NCBI GenBank assembly: GCA_023336205.1
Contig: JALQCR010000050.1
Coordinates: 1-43,510, forward strand
From: Pseudanabaena sp. Salubria-1
Lineage (GTDB): Bacteria > Cyanobacteriota > Cyanobacteriia > Pseudanabaenales > Pseudanabaenaceae
Direction of reading: 5' to 3'
DNA: 43,510 nucleotides
Made by a program: the position numbers and the translations under genes. Numbering within the stretch: position 1 is the first letter of the stretch; each line of letters opens with the position of its first letter. Below, one piece after another: positions 33,418 through 42,594 of this stretch. The notes below the pieces were generated by a model. That model did no database searches and was not told the DNA's origin. It saw only the letters and a list, made by a program, of their open reading frames with translations.

Positions 33418-36400
33418 TCATCCCTTAGCGATCGCCTTATCTTGTTTGCCCTCTACAATCGCTATCTCTTCTTCAGTCAAACCGTAGAGCCGATAGACGA
33501 TCGCATCAATTAGTTTGTCACAGCGGACTAGTTGATGCTTAATTGGCAGTAGTGTGTTTAGGCTATCTTGGTATTCTTTTTCTAAGGATTGCTGTTCTTT
33601 CCTTGCAACAGGATCAATTTTGATTTTTTTACTATTTTTCTTTAGAACTTCAATTAGTTCATCAAAGCTAAGATGGGGAGTGTCTTTGTAATAGTCACCT
33701 AGATAGTTTTGGATTTTAGATTTATTAGTAAGTGTGTCAATTTCGCATCCGATAAAGCGCTCTAGCCATTTTAAGAAACTTTTGATTTCAGTTTGTTTTT
33801 GCTTATTGAGTTCGATCATTTGTTCAGCTAGATATGCTAGTAAATCATGAATAACATCTGCTTCTTCTATCTCTTGATTAATATGATGGTTAACTTGATT
33901 TAATAGCGGTTCAATTTGGTGATCTGTTTGATACTGTTTATAAAGTGTGATCGCATTTTGAAATAACTGCTGATGGCGATCAGGTGGAGTTGTTAAGGGA
34001 AATACTGGAATAGGTAAAGCATCGATTTCTGAGGTGCTTACATGATTATTTGTACTAGTCAGATTAAATCGCCATTCTAGAAGATGGGAATTCAATAGCG
34101 CTAATAACGCAAAAGAACGGATATTATCCTCAATCAAGAAATATGAAACACTATCAAAACAGTAAGAAGGTGTTGGTAAGGGCGAAAAAATCAAACGTTT
34201 CCAATTATTAAGAGCAGCGTTTCTCTGATAACCAATTCTGGGCTGAATTGTATGTACTATTCTTTCTCCTCCAATTTGCTGATTGTAATCCGAAAGATTT
34301 ATATATTTCTCAACACCTTGTCTAGGCTCAGGTATAAATTCGTATCTCTGAACATTTCCACCTCTTAATATTCTAGAACCATCATTTGAATTAGTACTAA
34401 TCAAATCGTCCATATTTGTTTCATTAATTTCCCCTTGATATGTTTGGCAAATATCTCTCATTTTTTGCATTTTATTTTGGCGAGAGAACCTCTTTAAAAC
34501 TTTGACTTCTTCATTAGATGAAAGTAATGGTATTGAAAAATTATTGTCATCCAATGCTTCAATTTCATCTAGAGAGCAAGAAAATGTCCCTGAAATCTCT
34601 TCTAATAAGTTATTAGGATGTACTGTAACTTTAATTGATTGGCTATTAAAAATTGTACCCAGAATAACGATACAGGTTGGAAGTTTAGCCTCTTTAAATA
34701 TCCTACGATTGGGATCATCTTTTTGTGGGAAAGCATTAATTTGATAGATCTTACCAGATTGTAATAAAGATTTTCTTAGTTTGATTACCTGTTGATCAGC
34801 TAAAAAAGACATTGGAACAATTAAGCCAATAGATCCAGAAGAACAAATTAGATAATCTGATAAAGAAATAAACATTCTAAATAAATCTAATTTACCTCCA
34901 AGACTATTTCTAAAATTCGGATTAGATTTAAAGTAATTGATTAAATCTTTAAGACTTTCTTTTCTTTCTTTCTCTGCTAAAACATCATATGGTGGATTTC
35001 CGACAATAGCATCAAAACCTGAATCTTCCTTCCAACTAGCAGTATCCAGATCAATAAACACCTCTGGGAACTCTAGATCCCAGTGAAAAAAGCGTTTTTC
35101 TTTGCTAAGCTTTTGTGCTTCTTCATAAACCTCTCTATCTAATTTTTGCATCTTATGTGGTTTGTCCGTAATTGCGTTCGCCCCATTTATTCGCAAAAAA
35201 GTTTTAGCTTGTTTTAATCCAAAAAACTGTGCAATATGGCTCATCTGGGTTTGAGGGGTAAATGGTACAGTATCGATACAATTATTGGCGACATGGTAGG
35301 GCTGTAACTGTTGCTCCGAGAGGATTCTGATTACTATTAGCTGTGCTTATCCCCATGAACCCAGAAGAGCCTGCAATATAAATATCTAATAAACGCTTAT
35401 AAGGTTTAGCGGCTTCATCAAAAGAATGAAATAACTTTTCACTTTGTTCAACCTCAGCTAAAGTAGCATCACTCAGGATACTAACACCACGCATGATCTC
35501 AGCCGCCCTCAATAATCCTACGAATGGGCTTGTTAGTAGCTGAAGTTGTACACGGTCAAATTGATCTTTATCCTCATTTTTCATATTAGCTTCCGCTTCT
35601 TTAGCAGTTGTCCCAATAAGTGAGTTGCCACAGCGTAGATGATGGTCTAAGAAGCTTAATGGAGCGCCAACGGTAAAAGAATGTAACCATAAGCTTACTT
35701 TTGCTAATTCCACAGCCATCTGGTTTAAATCCACACCATAAATACAACGCTTCATCACCACACGCTGTAAAAGTTGAGTTGGCTCTAACCGATCTGGACT
35801 AATTCTAATTCCTTGTTTTGCTAAATTATCTAAAATGCTTTCACGAGTCTGATTGAGCATTTCTAAAATCGGATTATGCTCAGGATATTGATTCAAAATT
35901 AAAATTAATTCGTCTGTCAAATAATCCACAGCTTCGACTAAGAAATGACCACTTCCCATCGATGGATCGCATACTTTAATATCTAGTAATGTCGTTTGAG
36001 CTTCACGTCCTAAGCGTTGTAATTCCTTTTGAATTCCATTGCGACTTTGTACACCTAAACGTTTATCTTGTAACTGTTGATGCAAATCATCAATTTCTGT
36101 CATTAGCTCAGAAAACCTTTGTGATCGCTTTTCCAATATTGGCTTCAAAGTATGGCTAACAATGTATTTAACAATGTAATCAGGAGTGTAATAGGAACCC
36201 GTAGACTTACGTTCACCTTTGTCATTTTCTAAATGGACTTCTCCCTTTTCCGCATTATCAATTACTACGCGATATTCTAGTAATCCCTCATAGATAGAAC
36301 CTAATTGACGCACACCTAAAAAGCTGTAATCAATGGGTTCTCCTTCAATCCTAAATAGTTTATCTAATGCAGGAGCTAATATTTCATCTGTGATTTTAAA

Positions 36401-37549
36401 TCGAGATAGAAAATAATTAGCAATGTACTTAAGCTGATCGTTGGTTTCCCTAAAGTCAAAGTGAAATAGTCCACCGTTATAACGCGGTAGTTTAAGACTA
36501 TCATCACCCTGATCAATCACATTAAATGTGCTGAGTATTCGATCATATAAAAATGTTGCTACCTGACTAAACTTTCTTTGTTGAGAAATTCGTTTAGCAA
36601 CATCTCTCGAAATTTCTATTAAACTTAGTTCGCAATAATCACCATTAACAGGTAAGAGACCTCTCGACTCAGCATAAAGTAAGAATAGAAGCTTGTAGAG
36701 AAACGATAAAGTTGCTTCATAAAGCTCTTCAGGCGTTACTTGATGCTGCAATCGGAAAGCATTTGCCGCAAATCCTCCCGCCACACTTGGAAACACCTGC
36801 TCAAACACCAAAGTTTTTAGTTCTTTACCCACCTGTGTTGCATAGGTATTACTGCCTTCGCGTACCCGTTCTAAAAAATTACGCCCCTGTGGATCTTTAA
36901 CAAAACTATCTCCACAAAAGAATAACCAAAAATATTTAAACTTTTCTAATTTATCCTCATCTTGCGATTCTAATAATTCCACCAAATCCAATTGATAGAA
37001 CTCAGTCGCAGTCGAAGAAGCTAATCGATAATAGAGCCTCCACTCGCGCCCATTCGTCAAAATCCCCCAATCAACACCAGTTCCCGTCAAATAGTTGGTA
37101 ATCTGAAACGATGGATTAGCATTTTTATAAATATCTCGCTGATCATTTGCCGAAGCTTTACTGAGTGCGCGTTCCCAATACTTTGCCTCTGCGATCGCAC
37201 TCACCCGCGTATAAAAAGCAGTCTCATTACTCTGCAATGGATAAGCACTATCGCGATCGCTCTCACTTGTAAATAATGCATAATCTGGACGCTCAGCCCG
37301 TCCTTTACCACGAGTCGTTACTTGAGGAATATTACTAAATCCCAAGATGTCTAATACAGGTTTAATAAACTCTGCCTCTGTTTGGGCTTCACTTAGTTTT
37401 GGCAATAAATCTTTTTTAGACAAATAAAGTTTTTTCAGTGCCTCAAACTTAGCCACCACATCAAGCTGCCATTCCGAGCATTCCTGAATTCGATGATCCA
37501 GATAATGTTGTGAAAATAGCGGTTTGTTTGTCTTCTGCACATCAGTCAT
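33418..37549 (-). pseudogene. Type IIG restriction-modification enzyme (Eco57I-like), split by a MITE
   Basis: Single-chain restriction endonuclease plus adenine methyltransferase plus specificity domain. The upstream part (37549-35282 as read) has a PD-(D/E)xK nuclease site (PD at 88-89, AEAK at 120-123) and MTase motif I DPSMGSGHF at about 528-536; it ends inside the MITE. The downstream part (from 35244) has motif IV NPPY (restored residues 804-807) and the target-recognition region. Removing the MITE (35238-35371) and one TGCAATAT restores LLDIYIAQFFGLKQ and a continuous 1330-codon gene (1329 aa). As it stands, motif I and motif IV lie on separate chains, so modification and cutting are probably lost unless the fragments reassemble. 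thyX lies downstream and rhuM upstream. Confidence 0.92.
35238..35371. mobile_element. 134-bp non-autonomous element (MITE) with ISL3-type ends
   Basis: Terminal repeats read inward GGCTCATCTGGGTTTGAGGG and GGCTCTTCTGGGTTCATGGG, matching those of the ISL3 element at 13990-15235. The 8-bp duplication TGCAATAT (35230-35237, 35372-35379) fits ISL3 transposition. The interior codes for nothing and does not resemble the transposase gene by eye. Confidence 0.9.
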
Positions 37550-37639
37550 GCTCAGGTTTCCTTGTGGTTCAGTGATAGCGCTAAGCTCTCTAGTCAGCCA
37601 TCTGATTATATCTCAATCCACAACTCATGATTATTTCAT

Positions 37640-37689
37640 TTTAACTTTCCAAGAGATTTTAGAATTTGGAGAGCAGGATAGAGTTCATT
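37640..37689 (+). repeat. 50-bp direct repeat, left copy
   Basis: TTTAACTTTCCAAGAGATTT onward, 48 of 50 bases equal to 39116-39165. It lies in the 276-bp gap between the type IIG gene and rhuM, which otherwise shows nothing recognisable. Confidence 0.85.
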
Positions 37690-37825
37690 GTGCAATTATC
37701 CTTATTTTTGCGTTGCTACTCTCAAATCACAGTTAAGCTTCAAACTGCTGCCAAACCTATGACCTAAGTAAAGTAATTGCAGAAATATCTTTAATTTTCC
37801 ATTATTAACTTGTAATTTTATTCTT

Positions 37826-38857
37826 TTATGACTTATCTTTTCTCTGATCACTATTTAGTGATTTTTTAACCGCCTTGTCAAAGTCAGATATATATTCTCG
37901 ATCTTGAATCACTCGATATTTTTCATACTCTGATGCAGCTAGATTTTTAGCAACTTCAGCAGATATTGAACCAGCATTAGTTAAAACGTCGTAATCGTTA
38001 AAGCGCAAAAAAGCATCCAATTTATCAATCCAATCCTGCATTTTCATAGAGATTTGCCGAGCCGCTTGATTTTCTGCATAGTCTAAATACATGGTGACAA
38101 TGCGTTCTAACTCTTTAATTTCTTTTTCAATAAGATAGTTTTTTGCTACTGTGACATCCGATTTGATGATTTTCCCTTCAGGAGCATTTTTCCATGTTTG
38201 CAACCCCATTTTGGGCTGATCCGCGCTAGCTCGACTTGCGATAATCTCTGCCGCAGTTTTCCCTGTAATAGCCCACTCCAACTTATTTTGGACTGTCTTA
38301 AAAAAAGTCTGAGTAGTTGGAGATTTTGAGTCATAGTCAATACTGCATTGCTCGTAAATATCAGTAATTTTTTGATAAAAACGCCTTTCGCTGGCGCGAA
38401 TCTCCCGAACACGCTCTATTAACTCGTTGAAATAGTCTTTGCCAAAATGTTTACCTTGCTTGAGGCGTTCATCATCCATCACAAAGCCCTTGATAATGAA
38501 CTCTTTTAAGGTATTAGTTGCCCAGATCCGAAATTGGGTTGCTTGATAGCTATTGACTCGATAACCCACAGCAATAACAACATCAAGGTTATAAAAATCT
38601 ATTTGCCTCGTCACATCTCGGCTACCTTCACGTTGAACTATTCGGAAATTCCTAATAGTTGAAACCTGCTCTAGCTCTCCTGTTTGAAAAATATTTTGCA
38701 AATGCTCATTAATTGTGGGGACACTGACATTAAAAAGTTGAGAGATTTTCTTTTGACTCAGCCAAAAAGTTTCACCTTCATAGATCACCTCAATTTTTAC
38801 TGCTCCATCAGGAGAGGTATACAGCAAAATATCGTTGAACTGCGGATCTGTACTCAT
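37826..38857 (-). CDS. RhuM-family protein
   Basis: 343 aa matching the RhuM (virulence RhuM/Fic-DOC-associated) family: N-terminal winged HTH-like region (GETFWLSQKKISQLFNVSVP, TINEHLQNIFQTGEL), then QIDFYNLDVVIAVGYRVNS and ATQFRIWATNTLKEFIIKGF, which are the most conserved parts, then a helical C-terminal half (TYAEIIASRAS-type TAAEIIASRASADQPKMGL). RhuM genes are often found with restriction-modification loci; here it is immediately upstream of the type IIG gene on the same strand. Molecular role is not established. Start ATG 38857. It is flanked by the 50-bp direct repeats. Confidence 0.88.
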   Translation of the reverse strand: MSTDPQFNDILLYTSPDGAVKIEVIYEGETFWLSQKKISQLFNVSVPTINEHLQNIFQTGELEQVSTIRNFRIVQREGSRDVTRQIDFYNLDVVIAVGYRVNSYQATQFRIWATNTLKEFIIKGFVMDDERLKQGKHFGKDYFNELIERVREIRASERRFYQKITDIYEQCSIDYDSKSPTTQTFFKTVQNKLEWAITGKTAAEIIASRASADQPKMGLQTWKNAPEGKIIKSDVTVAKNYLIEKEIKELERIVTMYLDYAENQAARQISMKMQDWIDKLDAFLRFNDYDVLTNAGSISAEVAKNLAASEYEKYRVIQDREYISDFDKAVKKSLNSDQRKDKS

Positions 38858-38917
38858 TTGTAAACTTAGGCAATAATTTCTACAAAATTATAACCTCTCT
38901 CCAAAAGGCAAACTTCG

Positions 38918-39097
38918 ATGGGATGTTTACTATTTCCGAAGGAGCGATCGCTGTTAATATTTCAGCGCGATCGCCAACCAATCGAAATCAATAGTGAAAT
39001 AAATTCTGCTCAGAAGTTACTTGTACCTAATTTTTTGGAAACAGAATTAAATTTGACTGTAGATCAGGTATTTGGCTGGTTAAAAGTGGGAAAGTAG
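38918..39097 (+). pseudogene. C-terminal fragment of a Uma2-family protein
   Basis: An open frame of 59 codons (MGCLLFPKERSLLIFQRDRQ, PIEINSEINSAQKLLVPN, FLETELNLTVDQVFGWL) reads like the end of Uma2-family endonuclease-like proteins, which typically end LGWLIDP...P.F.LELTVEQVF. The N-terminal two thirds with the PD-(D/E)xK residues are missing, cut off where rhuM begins on the other strand. Confidence 0.65.
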
Positions 39098-39115
39098 AAT
39101 GAACTTATCCATTAG

Positions 39116-39165
39116 TTTAACTTTCCAAGAGATTTTAGGATTTGGAGAACAGGATAGAGTTCATT
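39116..39165 (+). repeat. 50-bp direct repeat, right copy
   Basis: Second copy of the repeat at 37640-37689 (two mismatches). The pair brackets rhuM and the Uma2 fragment, 1476 bp apart start to start. It ends at the edge of the IS5-type remnant. Confidence 0.85.
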
Positions 39166-39166
39166 C

Positions 39167-39316
39167 CATCGTGTAGTAGAGAGAACCTTTGCTTGGACAG
39201 GCACATATCGCATATTCAGCAAGGACTATGAATTTCATGAGAATACCTCGGAGACCTTTATTTACCTCGCTTTGATCTGCAAAATGCTTGGAAACCATAC
39301 AGCTGTCAATTCTTAA
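39167..39316 (+). pseudogene. C-terminal remnant of an IS5-family transposase
   Basis: Codons read HRVVERTFAWTGTYRIFSKD, then YEFHENTSETFIYLALICKM and a short tail to TAA 39314-39316. The RVVERTFAW..YRR.SKDYE..ETSE...LA form is the well-known end of IS5/IS1031-type transposases, with the catalytic Glu in VVERTF. Nothing of the rest of the gene remains. Confidence 0.8.
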
Positions 39317-39336
39317 ATGCTTTTTAACACCAAAAC

Positions 39337-39431
39337 ACAAAAATGGCTACGCCATTTTGTGTTTTTAAAACCCTTATAGGGTTTGGTTTTAATTCATAGA
39401 AGTGTTGCCACACTTTTGTGAATTGGTATTA
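39337..39431. repeat. 95-bp three-hairpin repeat ending in TTGGTATTA, copy 1
   Basis: Three small hairpins in a row: AAAATGGC..GCCATTTT, AAAACCCTTATAGGGTTT and AATTCATAGAAGTGT..ACACTTTTGTGAATT. About 87 of 95 bases equal 42479-42573. The right tip TTGGTATTA is mirrored by a degenerate TAACACCAA to the left. Confidence 0.82.
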
Positions 39432-39432
39432 A

Positions 39433-39489
39433 TTAAAATCCAAAAGAGAAATGAGGCGCAAAGCGCCTCATTTCTCTTTTGGATTTTAA
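39433..39489. repeat. Perfect palindrome (GGCGCAAAGCGCC core) before gor
   Basis: 27-bp arms TTAAAATCCAAAAGAGAAAT onward. It ends 37 bp before the gor start, so it may shape the 5' end of the mRNA or block transcription from upstream. Confidence 0.87.
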
Positions 39490-40746
39490 GACAGCTATAT
39501 ACTTACAAAAAGACTATAAAAAAATTATGAAAAATTTTGATTATGACTTATTTGTGATTGGGGCGGGTAGTGGCGGACTCGCCGCATCCAAACGAGCCGC
39601 CGCATTTGGGGCAAAAGTAGCGATCGCAGAAGGTGACCTCGTAGGTGGCACTTGTGTGATTCGTGGTTGCGTACCCAAAAAGCTGATGGTCTATGCATCA
39701 CATTTTTCGCATTTCCCTCAAGAATCGGCTGGTTATGGCTGGGATATCCCCGCAGGTAAGCTCGACTGGGGCAAACTCCGCAATGCCATTCAAACTGAAG
39801 TATTTCGCTTAAATAAACTGCATATTAGTTTCTTAGAAAAAAGTAATGTTGAGCTAATTTCAGGATTTGCCAAATTTGTTGACGCTCATACTGTGTCCGT
39901 GGGCGATCGCCAATTCACAGCCGAACGCATCCTCATTGCTGTCGGAGGTGAAGCTGCTAAGCCAAACTTAGCGGGTATGGAATATGCTATTACTTCCAAA
40001 GAAATGTTTTTATTACCGCAGTTTCCACAGCGGTTTGCAGTGATTGGTGGGGGCTATATCGGTACTGAGTTTGCAGGAATTATGCGTGGACTAGGAGCCG
40101 AAGTGACGCAAATAATTCGCGATCATTCAATTTTAAAAGGCTTTGACAAGGACGTGCGAGACAATGTCCAAGAAGGTATGGTTAGCCATGGAATTCACTT
40201 TCATATTGGCGTTGACAGCAAGTCCCTCACGATTTCTAAACTTGAGAATGATGAACTCACAATTTCCTTTAATGGTGAGGATGGTAACACTCAGCAAATT
40301 ACCGTTGATACTGTTTTAGCAGCGACAGGACGAAAACCAAATCTCGCGCCTTTAAGTTTGGAACAAGCAGAAATTGAAGTTGTTAATGGAGCGATCGCTG
40401 TCAAAGAAGATAGCTGCACTAATCAACCAAATATCTATGCGATCGGGGATTGTACCAATCGGGTGAATCTAACACCTGTTGCGATCGCAGAAGGTCGCGC
40501 CTTTGCTGATACGGTCTATGGTCATACGCCCAGATTCATTAGTCATACCAATATTCCCTCAGCGGTATTCTCCCAGCCCGAAGCCGCTACCGTTGGCCTA
40601 TCTGAAGAAAAAGCACGAGATATGTATGGCGATCGCATAAAAGTCTATAAAACTAAATTCCGTCCGATGTTTTATAGCCTTGCAGGTGGAGAAGCAAAAA
40701 CGATGATGAAACTAATCGTAGTTGGCGAAGAAGAGAGGGTTTTGGG

Positions 40747-42024
40747 TAGGGCAACCGCACACGTTCATGAATAAATAATGAAGACTAAGGTGAGACTATG
40801 TTTAAGGCGTTAAGTATAAGCTTGAGATAGTTGTCATCCCATCCAGCTTTAAGTCGTTTAGTCTTGACTCCGACCTTAGTTTTTTTGTCACGGGAAAGTA
40901 AATTTAAGCCAACATGACGAATAACAGCTAAGTTTTCAGCAGTATAGCCTCGACAAGATTGAGAAGCATCTTCATCAAACCCAACATCAAGAATCCAATG
41001 CAGTTGATTTTCAATACTCCAATGACTTCTAACAGATTGAGAGAACCTGTGAACATCACTCTCAATACTCAGAATATAATATCGCTGTTGGATAGAAACT
41101 ACGCCATTGACACTACGTTCTGATTCAACCATGCCAATACTTTTTAACCCTGTCCATTTCTCTGCGCCAATGAGAAATTCTGTATTACCCATAGTCCAAT
41201 AGGATCTCTTCTCAATGCGCCCATGTCCTTTTTCTACTGTTGAATGGAATTGATGTTCGATATTATGGAATTTTTGCGAGCGAGCAGATGTGAATAATTG
41301 ACTTACATCATCATGGAGATTACCTTGATTTCCTTTTAGCGCTAATACATAATCTGCACCTTGTTCAATGATTGTTTTGGCGATTTCGGTCTGACATCCC
41401 ATTGCGTCTATGCTGACCAAACAACCTCGAATTGCCAACATTTCCAGCAATGGTGGGATAGCGGTTATTTCATTTGATTTCTCACTAACTTTTTTCTGTC
41501 CCAGAACCAAATGCTGCGTTGCCGACCAAACACTCACCATATGAATTAGGCTACGGGAGTTGCCTGCTTCCTTTGCTCCTCTCAACGTTTTGCCATCAAT
41601 ATTAATCAATTCTCCGTCTGTTGTTTTATGGACTGCTTCCATCCATCCTATAAAACATTTTTGCAATTCTGATGGGTTCAGTCGAGCAAATATTCTCTCA
41701 AATGTATCTGCTGATGGTATTCCATTTTCTAATTCTAAAAATGTCTTTAACCATTTTTCCTTTGATTTTCCATATTCTGCTATTGCTGTAAAATCATTTG
41801 CTCCGCTTATTGTTCCACATATGCTGATTACCAATATGTCTAATAGCTTATGTTCGATACTATGTGCTGCTCTGGGGTCTCGCAAGTTGCCAAAATGTGT
41901 CTCAATTAATGCGACTGGGCTGATTGTAGAAGACATGTCACTTTTTTACTTTTAATTTATATTGGTCATTTTACTTTGCCTTCTTTGTTTCGTTGTTTAT
42001 TCATGAACGTGTGCGGTTGCCCTA
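40747..42024 (-). mobile_element. ISAs1-family insertion sequence
   Basis: 1278-bp element with 29-bp perfect terminal repeats beginning TAGGGCAACCGCACACGTTC, and a 10-bp duplication GGGTTTTGGG (40737-40746, 42025-42034), within the range known for ISAs1. One intact transposase gene on the minus strand. Confidence 0.94.
40785..41936 (-). CDS. ISAs1-family transposase
   Basis: 383 aa. The family-typical N-terminus (HFGNLRDPRAAHSIEHKLLD) is followed by INIDGKTLRGAKEAG (first Asp), VSIDAMGCQTEIAKTIIEQG (second Asp, the hallmark IDAMGCQ), ADYVLALKGNQG and VRSHWSIENQLHWILDVGFD (third acidic residue), all in ISAs1 order. Start ATG 41936. Complete and probably active. Confidence 0.95.
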   Translation of the reverse strand: MSSTISPVALIETHFGNLRDPRAAHSIEHKLLDILVISICGTISGANDFTAIAEYGKSKEKWLKTFLELENGIPSADTFERIFARLNPSELQKCFIGWMEAVHKTTDGELINIDGKTLRGAKEAGNSRSLIHMVSVWSATQHLVLGQKKVSEKSNEITAIPPLLEMLAIRGCLVSIDAMGCQTEIAKTIIEQGADYVLALKGNQGNLHDDVSQLFTSARSQKFHNIEHQFHSTVEKGHGRIEKRSYWTMGNTEFLIGAEKWTGLKSIGMVESERSVNGVVSIQQRYYILSIESDVHRFSQSVRSHWSIENQLHWILDVGFDEDASQSCRGYTAENLAVIRHVGLNLLSRDKKTKVGVKTKRLKAGWDDNYLKLILNALNIVSP

Positions 42025-42256
42025 GGGTTTTGGGGCTGCAAATGGTGGGTAAAGATGCCGCAGAGATCATTCAAGGTATGTCTTTAGTTGTAACGATGGG
42101 TGGTTGTAAAAAAGATCTCGACAACACCATGGCAATGCATCCCACTGCCGCCGAAGAATTCATGGCAATGAGTTAATTTCGTGGATAGGCAAGATGACTT
42201 TTATCAAATTGCTGACTAATTTTTTGCTGTCGCATCGTAAATCTTGCTCAGGAAAT

Positions 42257-42313
42257 AAAACCTAAAAGATAAGTTGTGGCGCAAAGCGCCGCAACTTATC
42301 TTTTAGGTTTTAA
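42257..42313. terminator. Palindrome after gor (GGCGCAAAGCGCC core)
   Basis: 26-bp arms TAAAACCTAAAAGATAAGTT onward with one mismatch (T/C next to the core). It lies 80 bp behind the gor stop and is its likely terminator. Confidence 0.85.
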
Positions 42314-42478
42314 CTTGTCCTAGCCATCTCTTGCATTGCTATACAAGGGGGACTGGGGGAGCTAAACCTTGAAACGTAGACAACAGATAGACTTGTGTAT
42401 ACACCGTCCGTCATGCTCAAAATATTTTTCTTGACTCTCCCCTATGGGGATACTGTGTAATCACAGTTATACCAAAGT

Positions 42479-42573
42479 ACAAAATGACTTAGCCATTTTG
42501 TGTTTTTAAAACCCTTACAGGGTTTGATTTTTAATTCATAGAAGTGTCGTCACACTTCTGTGAATTGGTATTA
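42479..42573. repeat. 95-bp three-hairpin repeat ending in TTGGTATTA, copy 2
   Basis: Second copy of 39337-39431. Here the left tip TTATACCAA (from 42467) mirrors the right tip TTGGTATTA well, giving a MITE-like outline of about 107 bp. It lies directly upstream of the MerR-type gene and probably contains or borders its promoter. Confidence 0.83.
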
Positions 42574-42594
42574 GAGGTTTATGAGGTCAACGAA

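Larger units (their letters stand above)
39527..42176 (+). pseudogene. gor: Glutathione reductase gene split by an ISAs1-family element
   Basis: The NADPH-dependent flavoenzyme that reduces glutathione disulfide. From ATG 39527: FAD-binding GAGSGGLAASKRAA, redox disulfide GGTCVIRGCVPKK (C43, C48), NADPH-binding GGGYIGTEFAG, IYAIGDCTNRVNLTPVA. The frame breaks at about codon 406 by ISAs1 (40747-42024). After removal of the IS and one GGGTTTTGGG, reading continues ERVLGLQMVGKDAAEIIQG to MAMHPTAAEEFMAMS and TAA 42174-42176: 454 codons, the normal size. The truncated product (ending GRATAHVHE) lacks the HPTxxEE motif that supplies the catalytic His-Glu pair to the partner subunit, so it should be inactive. 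Confidence 0.94.

Noticed and set aside
39479..40774. A complete 431-aa reductase
   Set aside because: The last nine residues are ISAs1 sequence and the first sixteen lie in a palindrome; the true gene runs from 39527 to 42176.
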